From: Drechslerella dactyloides
Lineage: Eukaryota > Ascomycota > Orbiliomycetes > Orbiliales > Orbiliaceae
Direction: 5' to 3'
DNA length: 64,000 bases
NCBI GenBank assembly: GCA_020064725.1
Contig: JAGTWJ010000003.1
Location: forward strand, 1,302,001 to 1,366,000
In this document: positions 43,276-54,525 of the stretch, piece by piece
Position numbering within the stretch: the stretch's first letter is position 1
Layout: the number at the start of each line of letters is the position of its first letter
The notes under the pieces: generated by a model
What the model was told of the DNA's origin: nothing
Database searches by the model: none
The model's input: the letters and a program-made list of their open reading frames with translations, nothing else
Made by a program: the position numbers and the translations under genes

Positions 43276-46200
43276 ATGTTTTGGCGATTCGGGGGCTATG
43301 CAAATATCAGCGCGATCGATACCATCCTAGACAAGCCCGATGTCACACTCGAAGCCCTGCTCGACGAACCGGACCTCATCCAGGAGCTCAAGCAGCATAA
43401 CACCAAGCTCATCGAGTTCATTCGCGAGGATGCCATCATCCGGAAGCTTCTCGAGTACGTTATCACGCCGAAGCCGGTGACTCCGACGGTAGCTGGCGTG
43501 CCTGGCGATCCGAAAGCCCTGCCTCTGACTCCAGAGGGGGCCGATGAGGAAGCAAAAGGTGACGAGGCTGCCGATGAGGAAGCAAAAGGTGACGAGGCTG
43601 CCGGTTCTGCAGATGCGGGCGGTGAACCGGTCGATGAGAAAGTCGACGAAAAGGAAGAAGACGCTCCCGCATCGACTGCTGCTGCTGCCGAAGATGAGGC
43701 CAATTCGCCGAAAGAAGAGAAGCCTGCGGAAACCCCACCAGCCCTGACCGACGCAGAGCGGGAAAAGGCAGAGAAGACGCGGTTAAAATACTCCTATGTG
43801 TCTTGCGAGGTCCTCTCGAGCGAGACATGGTCGATATGTGAAGCTTTGATGGACAACCTGGAGAATCTGCGGATGTTCTGGAAGTTCCTGGAGCGGCCAG
43901 CACCATTAGACCCTCTTCAGGCAGGGTACTTCACCAAGGTCAACGAAACCCTGTTCGACAAGAAGACCGGCGAGATGATGGACTTCTTCAAATCGATCGA
44001 GAATATCGTTCCGATGATGCTGAAACACATCGATACGCCGCTTATCATGGACCTCATCCTGAAGATCATTAGTATGGAAAAATCTGATGGGGGGAATGGT
44101 ATTGTTGATGTAAGTTGCCTGGAGGGTGTGCATGTGGAAGATGATATCCTTTGAAGACATAGCTTGCTGACAGCTGTATTCCAATTTTATAGTGGTTATG
44201 CGCCAAAGATCTGATACCCCGCTTGCTTTCCTTCCTCGCACCGGAACATTCTTCGACCACCCAGACATCAACAGGAGATTTTCTCAAAGCCATCATCACA
44301 ATCTCCGCAAACGCGTCTCAAAATGAGCAGTCTTGCATTGGACCCAACAATCTCACCCGTCAGCTTGTCTCCGAAAGCAGCGTGGAGTCCCTCATCGATG
44401 CTATGCTCAAGGGGGGAAACCCTCTGACTGTTGGAGTCGGAATCATCATAGAAGTCATCCGCAAGAACAATTCGGACTACGACCCAGAGCTTGCAGGAGG
44501 GATAGATTCAATTCCATCAGGCAGGGATCCCATATATCTAGGGAACCTTCTGAGACTATTCGCCAAACATGTGCCCGACTTCACATCATTAATACTAAAT
44601 TCCGAGCCGACGGTGTTGAACGAAGATGGCACCAGGACAGTCAAGAGAAGGGAGCTGAAGGCTGCTTTTGGCGGAACTATCGAGCCACTGGGATTTGATC
44701 GATTTAAGACATGCGAGCTGATGGCCGAGCTGTTACATTGCAGCAATATGGGCCTCCTGAATGAAAGAGGCAGCGACGAATATGTAAAACAGAGGGACGC
44801 GCAGAGGGAACGCCTACGACGGCAAAGAGAGCACGATCTGGCGACTCTTGTCGCTGGCCGACAAGATCTGGCAAGCCCAATGTTCAACCGCCCTAATTAC
44901 CTGTCGGACCGGAAGGATGAAGAGGAGTTTGAGACCGTTGCGGTTGGGACTGTGTTGGAGGAAGTCAACGACGGTGAATTCGCAGATGAACACGAAAAGG
45001 TCAAGCCATCCACGGTAGAAGATGCTGCGGGACCCATTCCCGAGGACAAGCCAGACGATCAGGACACAGACACCGTGGTCACCGAACTTGAAGTTCCAAC
45101 ATCGCAACCGATCGCGGCGCTCTCGCCTGTATCAGCAACAGCCCAGGAGGTCGGAGAGATCAAGATCGAAGATGATGACACTGTCATGCAGTCGCCTCCG
45201 CCTCCGGACTCGCTGGACAAAGACGCAGCTGGCGAGAAGGTCGATATCGAGAAGCCGGACGAACACATGTCATCTCCGCCCACCATTACTGCCACCCTAG
45301 CGGATCCAACTTCGAGTTCCGATCCTGATAATGACAAAGACGATGATAAGCTCACATCAGAAAAGCCGCTGCCACCACTACCGGAAGGCATCGATGCCTC
45401 TGCAGATAAGCTGATCAGAGATCTACGCCTTGATCTTGAGCTTTTGCAGGCCGATGGGATTGAGCTCGATATTGATGGTAGACCGCTTGTCGGCGATTAC
45501 TTGAAAATGATGTTCGTCCAACATCAGGTCGTCCCAACAATACTGGTAAGTTTCAGCCTCAAGCCTGAATTCTACACTTTGGTCTGACTTTCAGCAGGAT
45601 TTCTTTTTCAGATTCCCATGGAACAACTTCCTCCATAACGTTGTCTATGACGTTGTCCAGCAAGTCTTCAACGGGCCGATGGACAGAGGATTCAACAAAC
45701 ATCTCGCCATCGACCTGTTCCTCCGAGGACGGATCACCAACAGAATCGTGGAGGGTCAGAAGCAGTCCGATAAAGCACAGGAGGAGTCCAATATGAGGCT
45801 CGGATATATGGGCCACCTCACATTGATTGCTGAGGAAGTGGTCAAGTTCTCGGAGAGGCAGCCACCCACTTGTCTTAGCCAAGCGGTGCAGGACAAAATG
45901 CTGGATCCCGACTGGGTCTTCTATCAGGAGCATACCTTGACGGAAACTCGCGAGCGTGACAACGCCATCCTCGGTGGTGTACGGCCCGACATCATGGCCG
46001 GCCGCCCGGGAATGGGAGGTGGCTCAATTGGCATATCGCAGACGTTTGGAGGAGGGCTCGGCCAGATCAGCAGTGCCGCCGACACGGGACTGGATACCAT
46101 CGAACTGCAGAACAGCGGCATTGGAGAAGGAGCCGATAGCCAACCAACGGAAACATTCGACGGCGACGACGGCGACGTGGGTGCTGACATTGGTTCTCGA

Positions 46201-46572
46201 GCGGGCTTACCGCACCACGACACAGGCGACAAGCAAACCTCTGGATTCGGCAGCAGCTCGGACGAAGACGAAGATGAAGAGATGCACCTCGGTGATAGCG
46301 ACGACGACGATCAAATGAGGTTGGAATTGACGGGCGACCGTAACCAAGTAAGATACCTGCAACTCTTGCTTTCAGAAGACGTTGAGGACGATATTGAGGA
46401 TGAAGAGGATGAGCATGGAGCGGGAATCGGTGAGGGTTTTGAACAGGGCCAGAGCAGTGCAGAACCGACCACGCCAGAAGCAGAGCAGCAGGATAAGGGT
46501 GACGACGAAGACCATGAGATGGAAACAAAGGATAAGCCGACCGATGGCAGTAGCGATGACGAAAAAGTGTGA
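43276..46572 (+). CDS. SIT4 phosphatase-associated (SAPS) family protein
   Basis: Three exons: 43276-44109, 44193-45545 and 45598-46572, all phase 0, giving 1053 residues. Regulatory subunit of PP6/Sit4-type phosphatase; related to yeast Sap155/185/190 and S. pombe Ekc1, with roles in G1 progression and kinetochore function. The N-terminus MFWRFGGYANISAIDTILDKPDVTLEALLDEPDLIQELK is the start of the SAPS domain. It resumes after an acidic insert (about 85-165) at LKYSYVSCEVLSSETWSICEALM and continues through PLQAGYFTKVNETLFDKKTGEMM, LTVGVGIIIEVIRKNNSDYDPE and PLGFDRFKTCELMAELLHCSNM to FPWNNFLHNVVYDVVQQVFNG. The C-terminus is acidic and probably disordered. The insert carries an exact 30-bp duplication. 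Cytosol and nucleus are expected locations. Confidence 0.95.
43540..43599. repeat. 30-bp exact tandem duplication in the SAPS gene
   Basis: Two identical 30-bp units (43540-43569, 43570-43599) encode ADEEAKGDEA twice in the acidic insert after the first SAPS block. It is in frame and probably tolerated because the region is disordered. Confidence 0.9.
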
Positions 46573-47515
46573 ACCCTTGGAGCCCTGAGACAAAAGCTAT
46601 ATTAGAGGATATGTGAGCGACGAAATCTCTTTCAGCTTGAAGTTGGTTAACTCGCCGCCTTTCGAATTCAGCGTAAAAGGCCCTCATTTACCAGGATCTT
46701 TGGCCTCGCCATATAGACGGCTACCGTTCAGAAAAAAAAGTATCAATTTCTGGGATACTTCTTTTTGCCATGCATTTTCCCTTCCTGCTTCCCTAGCACT
46801 GGCATTTTTCATTTCGGTTGAATCCAGTCGCTTTTGCATTATTCACATACAATTATGTAAAACACACACGCGCGATATATCTGGAAGCGTTCAAATTCAC
46901 CATCTGAGCTGGCTGCAATGATCTGACTTCTAGCAATTGCATCTTTCCTGCTACTTCTCCTACTTCTGGTGAGCCTCGAGGCTCTCTCCCTATTCTCTTC
47001 CCCTGTCGGTTTTGGAATCTCCGCTTTCACGCTTTTCTGTCGTCATCGAGCATTATTCTCTCATCTTTCACTTCACCACTTTCCTATCGATATATCTACG
47101 GCCACTATACGACCGACCTGCGTTAGGCTCCAAGGGTTCAAATATAAGGGACATGAAAGAAAAAAGAAAGAAAAGAAAAGACAGAAAGAGGGTACTCAAA
47201 ACCGTTCGAAACCTATCTGCTGCTGCTGCTTCTTGCTCGTGATTTGGTGAAGCAGCTGCATGCGTGCTCGGCCTAGCTGCCCGGCACTGTACCGTATATC
47301 CTGCGTATCTCCATCGCCGTCCGGCTTAGTCCTGGCTATAGATTACATTATAGCCGTCCCTATCGACTCATCGTCGATGGAAGGCAACGTCCTTGTGCAT
47401 ACCCCAGTCCCCTTGCTTTGGTATTCCCTTGTTTTTTTTGGCTTTGCTTTCTCAAACCCGACGCAGCTTGCTAACGCTGGAGCGTTCTACTTTTGTCGTT
47501 GATCGGAGCATCTAG
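46573..47515. other. Intergenic between two rightward genes
   Basis: About 940 bp. Contains the 3' flank of the SAPS gene and the upstream region of the acidic protein. An exon encoding the N-terminus of the latter may be hidden here (a short ATG frame at about 47379 with a possible donor), but I could not fix it. Otherwise only short frames and purine-rich tracts near 47150-47190. Confidence 0.4.
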
Positions 47516-48287
47516 GCCGGGTCGAGTTCAAATAACGGAAATAGCCCCGAAGCCGCCGGTGTAGGCGCCGAGACAATCAGGCCGTTGAGGATTGCGCTGA
47601 AATGGCGCAAGATCTCGGAAAATGCCGAGGAGACAATAATCGGCAGCAACCACGACATCGAAGGCGAGGGAATGATGGTCGAGCATGACGAGGCTTCTGA
47701 GGAGGATGAGTTCACACGGCGGGTGTTAGGGGACGACCAGGTAGTATAAACGGCCCCTCCAGAATGGAACCGTATAGTTTGTTCCACGGCGCGCGCATAG
47801 GACTCCACGAATGCGCTCTTCAGTGGTTCTCTAGGCTGACTTTGTTGAAATCTCGCGGAACCTTTAGATGTCCTTCGGTATCGAAGAGCATGGCGAATCC
47901 TCTACATCTCCCGTCGTCCTCAGCAACTCGCGTCGCTCCCTCCTTGAAGATGACGAGGATGACGATGGGGACGTGGTATCCTCAGATGATGACGATGACG
48001 ACGTCGTAGACCTGATCAAAGAGTCCATGCCGCCGTCGGAACTACATAGCCTTCACCTCTCCGACGACGACCTGGAAGATGCAGCAGCCGATGACGACGA
48101 CATTGACAGCGACGACGAAACCGATCTGCCCAGTGTGCTGCCCCTGCGAATCGTGAAGAGCCCACAGGCGCCTGGGAGCCCCAGTGCTACAACGGGCGCG
48201 GACACAGTGGAAGAGGTGAACATAATCACGCTGGACAAGATCGATGAGCAGCTAACGGATCCGACGATTGTGACGAGTAGCGATTGA
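47516..48287 (+). CDS. Acidic hypothetical protein, 5' end unresolved
   Basis: At least two exons: 47516-47740, entered through a CTAG acceptor, and 47868-48287; both are phase 0. The first encodes AETIRPLRIALKWRKISENA ... DEFTRRVLGDDQ and the second MSFGIEEHGESS ... IITLDKIDEQL, ending with SD-rich acidic residues. About a third of the second exon is Asp/Glu/Ser, including runs of five or more Asp, suggesting a disordered acidic nuclear protein. The N-terminal segment is mixed and more ordered. The true start is either an upstream exon or the ATG pair at 47672/47675. If only the second exon is used, the protein is 139 residues starting at 47868. I recognise no family. Third-position choice looks coding in both exons. 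Confidence 0.6.
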
Positions 48288-49277
48288 CTGGCCGTGGCTA
48301 GAGTTGTGAGTGGGGTTGTTGGGTTTGTCGCTGTTGGCGTCGCTGTAGTGTATGTGGTTCGGCGGCGGGGTGGGTGGTGATATCGATTCATGTATAGAGT
48401 GTAAGGAGGGATCAGGATCGAATTAGATGTTCCTTTCGTGCGCGCGTGCCATACTCCTCCGTTTAAATCCTACTTCGTTCCTCGTTACTCTTTGACAAGG
48501 GTGGTGATAATCTTATACTTACTTACTTCCTTAGAATTTCAATAATCCTTTTGTCCTGCAAATTAATTGCAAGCTTGGCTTGCATGGGAGCATTGGCTGG
48601 GGTTTCAGATGATGCTCTTGACGAAGACATCTTCCCGACGATATACCTACAAATGCTTTTGAACTACGAGTATAGTGTGGTTTTCCCGAGCTTGTTAACG
48701 TTGAGAGTTCACTGTCTGCATTTATCGGTTAAGTCTCGTGGCAAAGAAGGCTTTGGTCCACTATTTAAGTCTGTGCTTTACATTTGCTGCCCTTGAAACC
48801 CCTTGTAAATTCATCGTTTCTCTTCTGTAAATCCCCTGGATCCTGGTCATCTTGAAGGTTACGTCGTATCTGTGTTTTGCGAGTCCGTACATTTTTTCAC
48901 CCCCAATCTCCCAGGATACCCGCGAATGCGTGTCATATGCTCTAGAACCCAGACGGGTGGTTACTGGACGACATGTTATATACAGAAAAGCGAACACTTC
49001 GATATTTATGCTTTGTGTTTTCCTGGAACCGATGGATGGAGTCTATAGCCTCCTGGCTAGCGAGCCTTACGAAATGGTCTGTCAAGAGGTAGGAGATCAT
49101 GGTATTTTATTTTCTGTTGAAAATCAAGGCTTGCTGCTTTACTTGTAGTAGGGCACCGTATATGCGTATGGTGTATATGTACAACCAACCGCCCACAGTT
49201 TGTTGGACGGTCTTAACGATGGCATCTCTAGTTCCAATGATACTACAGCCCCGCCGTTAAAGTATCTTCTTTTCCAG
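48288..49277. other. Intergenic, convergent, no gene recognised
   Basis: About 1 kb between the acidic protein stop and the last open frame of the NDUFA1-like gene. Only short frames. Holds 3' regions of both genes. Confidence 0.5.
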
Positions 49278-49813
49278 CTATTTAGTCGCCCTTCTCGTTA
49301 GCCTGCCTGCCTGCGCATGACGAGTCAAAGATTGAAACAAGCTAATGCATACCATCCACCGAGAACTCAGCTCGTAGCCCTTTGGTGCTCTTGGAGCGTC
49401 TGTTTGGCCTCTGAACACGTTCGTTAAACGCTCGTCCCGTCGCATCACTACTCGGAAATCAGCAATCGGTTCGATATTTCGGCATGGCTTCTGCTGGTTT
49501 TGCCCGTCGCGAGTTTTCGGGTATTCTCACTTTGCTATTCATTGAAACGGAACCATTTGTTAGTAGTGCATCGGACAGCGAGACGATCAGGTCTTAGAGA
49601 AAGTACCTTATCCCAGACATCGAGAGCCCATCGCTTCGGCTTGTACCCGTTGGCGACGTATGCGGAGGTGGCCAGGCCGGTGCCGGAGATGCCAAACATC
49701 TAAGACGGGGTATCGGGTCAATTGCGGATCGTGACTTAGGTGGCGGGTGAGAACGGAGCACGCACCGCCACGACGATGGCAAACGGCAGGATTGTTTCCC
49801 ACGGGACGGGCAT
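49278..49813 (-). CDS. Complex I MWFE/NDUFA1-like small subunit, last junction anomalous
   Basis: Exon 1 (49766-49813) encodes MPVPWETILPFAIVVA; exon 2 (49607-49699) encodes MFGISGTGLATSAYVANGYKPKRWALDVWDK. Both are phase 0 with good splice sites. This single N-terminal membrane segment followed by a positively charged loop is typical of fungal NDUFA1 (about 80-90 residues), an accessory subunit of the complex I membrane arm in mitochondria. The expected C-terminal part MRRDERLTNVFRGQTDAPRAP is present in the frame starting at 49445 and open to 49278. However, joining the GTAC donor after 49607 to the only close acceptor (TAG at 49448-49450) leaves it one base out of frame. Possible explanations: an unusual splice site, an extra small exon, use of an internal CAG acceptor near 49510, a sequencing error, or a damaged gene. 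Divergent from the sas3-like gene. Confidence 0.7.
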
Positions 49814-50819
49814 GATGGCGGTTGGGAGGCTATCGCGATGCTGTGGATTCTGGGTCTTGACGGACTTGGAGGAGCAGTTGAAGCCGGCCGCACCTGGCGT
49901 GATATATCCGGATGACGTCGATTCGGGAAATCAACAGCCGGCAAACAAATATCCGCCCACGTGATCTCCTACACAAACGCCGCAACGCAGTTTGTCCGGT
50001 GCACTAGCCACAATCGCCGCCGCCGTGGCGCAGGCAGAACAACATCGCCCAACGTCTGGCCAGGTTTATCGCGACTAGCAGAAATTAAAGCGGGCTGCAT
50101 CTCTCTGCGCGCATCGCGGCGGCACATCCAACCGTTTAGCGCCTTTCCAACCATCGACACCTCGCCCTTCAAGCCAAAACCCTCGCCTGGCCGACGCTCT
50201 ACCGCCCGGTACGCCCGCCTCTATCTCCCTACCGTCAGCTCGAATATCCGACCTTTCACAGCCGGAAACGCGTCGATATAACCCTTTCCCCGACCGACTG
50301 AGACCAGCCGTTCCCCAACTTTCTTTGTCACACTCGCCCGTCGAAACGCCCTTCTAGCTCGCAGCTGCGACGGGCTTGGCCCCTACGACGCGCGCATAGG
50401 CCCTCCGAATAGCCACCTTCCGGTCGACCCACCGCATTGTCGCGCCTGGCCCACTCTTTCCAGACGACCGCCCACAAGCCTCCGAGCCTTTAACCCTTTC
50501 GGCATCCCTCGTCGTTCGGTTCCCTGGTGGTGGTGTTTGCGACTTTGATGTCGGTTTGCGACTTCTGATATCTGCTCAGCACCACCCAGTACAAACAGGT
50601 TGCATCAGCGATATATCCTTCCGACAACCTGCAGCCCGCCTTGGTTTCCTTGTTCGCGATATCCGAATTCGGCACCCTATCATTGGTTTCCCCTGCTCCC
50701 GTCGCCGCATGACAGTATCCTTACCATCCCCTCGACACAGCTAGGGTGGTCGTGGGCCCTGCATTTGCGTAACGACCGTCAGCAGGGCTGTTTAATACTC
50801 GATATATCATTTAGAAAGG
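49814..50819. promoter_or_regulatory. Divergent promoter region, NDUFA1-like and sas3-like genes
   Basis: About 1 kb between two start codons in opposite directions. Rich in CG and CCGCC-type words in its left half. Frames up to 106 codons overlap and show no domain. Confidence 0.5.
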
Positions 50820-53800
50820 ATGGCGGTAACGGCTGACCGCAGCAGCCGTAAGAAGCGAAAGGTGTGTTGAACTGCTGTTCTGGCGTTCCAATCTGGCGCG
50901 ACAGGCCCGGAATTTTCCTGGGAAACTTTTGGCTCGAAGGCTAATCGGATGGGTTTTGAATAGCGGGATTCCGATGACGAAGGCGACGAGTCGGATTCAC
51001 CGGCCACTCCTGTCCCACACACCGCTGCCACCGCGTCAGTTAGTACCGACGGTTCTAGCGCCAGCGAGAGTGAAAGCGACAGTGGGAGCGGGAGCGGGAG
51101 CGATAGTGACAGCGATAGCGGAAGCGACAGCGAAAGTGGGAGTGGCGACGATGGCAGCGGCTCCGGCGATAGCGACAGCGATGCTAGCGGTTCAAGTGAT
51201 GAATCGAGTTCCAGCAGCGGTAGCAGCAGTAGTGATAGTGATGGTGAATCCGAGGATGCTGGAGAAGCCTGGGATGGACAGTCGGAAAACGATGAGGAAG
51301 TTGCAGAGCCATCGCCAAATAAATGCGCGTAAGTTGCCGCCCATAAGACCGTGTTAGATTGCATTCTAAGACATCGTGCTAACCATCTTGCAATTTCTAG
51401 ATTCTGTGGTGGGGCAGAAGATGATGACCCCAGCGAAACGTTTGAGGAGCTGCTTGAATGCAAAATATGTAGCAACACAGGTACGTTAATGGATTTCTGT
51501 TGGATTTTAAGGTAGATGGTTCTTGGGGAGCTGCATGTGTCTTGGAAGAGTTATTTCGGCAGCTTCCTTTCCAGGAACTATCAAACTGCATGCACGACCG
51601 CTAACTACTTGTATTTATGCGTAGCGCATCGGCAATGCGCTCGAAATCACAATGGACCGGGCCGATTATCTGCTGACAGCGAAGGTAAGGCATCCCAATA
51701 ATGCCCGTTTGACATATCTACGTATTGACCTCCATCTTGATTTAGGTGTATCAAACTGGCGGTGTTCTACTTGCGCAAGCTTGTCGTTTGATGGTGACAC
51801 TGCTGAGGAGACCGAAGAGAGAACCACTCCTCGTCTGAAACTAAAACTGAAGACACCTGACGGTAGTCAGAATCGGACAGCAGCAGCGCTACCTGGTCAA
51901 GATAATGATAGTAGCGCTAGAAGGTTGCGGGCAAGGCCTTCAGATGAATTCAAGACCCCTCAAGAGGCTCGACCTCAGCGGCAGATTCGGCGGACCAACT
52001 ATCTACAGCTCCAGACATCCGTCGGAGTCGACGGCCCCGCTGATCAGGAAGGAGATTCCAATGCCACACCCATCAGAATATCAAGCAGACAACGGAAAAC
52101 CCGCTTTCCTGAGGGCACATCAACAGGAGCCTCTGTCCAAAAACTGAACCAGAGACTCATTCTTAAGCTTAAATTCAAACCGGAGAAGCTAGCTTATGCG
52201 ATCGCAACGTCGTCCTCTATTCTAGCGCAGTTCCCCAAGCGCGGAGGAAGAAACACTCAGACACAACCCTGGATGACACCGGGTCACGCCAATCCCTTTC
52301 AGCCTCACCCACAAGTGCAGTACTCTCACTATACTCTTGCCCACTATGAAAGTGTGATGGACGACCAAAACTCCAAGCCATACGGCGGTATTCTCAACGA
52401 AACGGAAGCAGATACTTCGAAAACGATTCCTTTGTCAGCCGACAAGATCCGGTTCGATAAGGCAAGACAAGAAGCAGACGAAGAGAAAGCTCAGAGAGAA
52501 GCCATGCTTGCCGCCGCAGCGCCCACGCCAAAGCCAAACAAGAGACACGAGCAATCCCAAAGAGCCAGCAGTCATGCAAGCATGATAAAATGTGTCCATT
52601 TTGGGAATTACCAGATAGATACGTGGTACGCAGCGCCGTATCCAGAAGAGTACAGCAGGAACCGGATACTCTACCTCTGCGAGTTCTGTCTCAAGTACAT
52701 GAACTCAGAGTTCGTTCAATGGAGACATCGGGTAAGTGTGCTACCACATTATCGATGCAAAGTATATTAGAAATGTCTATTAACTTATATATAGTTGAAA
52801 TGCCCGCACAAACATCCGCCCGGCGATGAGATTTATCGAGATGGGACAATCTCGATATTCGAAGTCGATGGTCGAAAGCAGCCGGCTTACTGCCAAAACC
52901 TCTGTCTCCTCGCCAAACTGTTTCTTGGTTCCAAGACTCTCTACTACGATGTGGACCAATTCCTCTTCTATGTTATGACGGAATACAATGAGACAGGATG
53001 CCACTTCGTAGGATATTTCTCCAAGGTAGTGCAATTTCATAGGTTCATTTCACTTCCAAAAAGATGCTGACGATGTTTGAAATCAGGAAAAACGGTCAAC
53101 CAGCTCCAACAATGTGTCCTGTATCTTAACGCTGCCCATCCACCAGAGAAAAGGTTACGGCCACCTGCTCATCGACTTTTCGTATCTTTTGACACGAACA
53201 GAGGGCAGATTAGGCTCGCCTGAGAAGCCATTATCAGACCTTGGGCTGGTATCGTATCGCAATTACTGGAAACTTACCCTGTGTTATCTCCTACGAGATT
53301 TTCAGGGTAGTACGAGCGTCAGCGGTAGGCAAATACCCCTTTACTGGAGTTTTTTTGCCGCAGTCTCTAATAGTATCATATAGCTATGTGCGATCAAACG
53401 GGAATGACTCCAGACGATGTCATAAGTGCCCTGGAGAATCTTCATGCGCTTATTCGCGACCCCATCACGAAGACTTATGCTTTCCGAATCGACAGGGCCA
53501 TGATGCAGGCCATCATCGATAAGTGGGAGAACAAGGGATATGTCAAGCTGAACCCTCGTGCGCTAGTGTGGGTACCTTTCGTAATGGGAAGGCAGTCCTT
53601 TCACATCGCTCCACCTACGATTGCGCCCCGAGATTTCGAAGATGAGCCCGTTTTGGAGGATGGAGTTCTCATAGATCAAACAGTTGTAAGCACACCGGCG
53701 GCGGAGAGTGCCAATACTCCTAAGGACAGTGTTATGGAACACGAAGAAACAGCTTCTCCTGAGAAGAACGGTGACCCCATGGACGTTGACTCTGCTGGGC

Positions 53801-54525
53801 CAACAATATCGTCAGAATTTCCTGATGAGAAGGAGGAGAGTCCCCCCGGTACAAAGCTGACTCCACCCGAAGAACCGACGAGTGTCACAAAACGCAATAA
53901 TACATCCTTCATCAGATTAGGAGATGATCCATTTCGCAGGGCATCCTCAACTCCTGCAAAAGAGCTACCGACAAGAGTAGCTGTCGATCCAAATTACATA
54001 CCCCCAACTCGCTTTCAACTCGTTTCATCAACACCGGGTTCCAACATCAAAAAACCCAAATTCGCGCGATCACCCTCTGCCTCCTCTTCAGTGTCAAAGC
54101 AACAGCCACCGCAGCCGCAGCAGCAGCAGCGGGTGGTCTCAGCTCCTCCTACCTCTCCTGTACCGGCTGGCCCGGAGGCCAAGGCGAGTCGAAAAGCGCC
54201 GCCGCCGCAGCCAACCCCTCAACAACAAATCCGCAAAGCGAGGTCCAGTCTTTTCGAGGAAGCGAGAGAGCCTCACAATATGACGATAATACGTCAATCA
54301 TCCCGCAAATCGACAAGAGTCTCATTGGCTCCGCGGGGCCTCGTCCCGTCTCCCGCGCCGAGCAGCGGTGGACAGATTACTGTAATCACTAATGGTGGCA
54401 ATGGCAACGGTAATGGCAACAGTGGTTACGAATCTACCGATCAAATGAATGACTCGGATGGCTCTTTAGCCGCCGCGAAGTCAGTGAAATCGACCAAGTC
54501 GGATTTGCCTGGTGCAAAGTCGTGA
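50820..54525 (+). CDS. Sas3-type MYST histone acetyltransferase with PHD finger
   Basis: Eight exons: 50820-50861, 50964-51328, 51401-51480, 51625-51684, 51746-52731, 52795-53025, 53087-53324 and 53384-54525. Phases agree throughout, giving 1047 residues. A long Ser/Asp/Gly tract (about 45-110) precedes a PHD finger (about 134-200) with paired Cys: CAFCGG, ECKICSNTAHRQC and WRCSTC. The MYST domain starts near 455: FGNYQIDTWYAAPYPEEY, zinc finger YLCEFCLKYMNSE..RLKCPHKHPPG, acetyl-CoA loop QRKGYGHLLIDFSYLL, and SEKPLSDLGLVSYRNYWK-like region with the catalytic Glu nearby. It is followed by MTPDDVISALENL. The C-terminal 300 residues are low-complexity. PHD plus MYST marks the KAT6/MOZ class, in fungi Sas3, the catalytic subunit of NuA3 that acetylates histone H3 in the nucleus. 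Confidence 0.95.

Noticed and set aside
46348..46375. GTAAGA...TTTCAG stretch in the last SAPS exon resembling an intron
   Set aside because: Only 28 nt long, too short for a spliceosomal intron, and removal would shift the frame out of the clearly acidic coding sequence.
49608..49944. 64- and 116-codon frames in other phases over the NDUFA1-like exons
   Set aside because: The spliced frame matches the NDUFA1 family; these are overlaps in the wrong frame.
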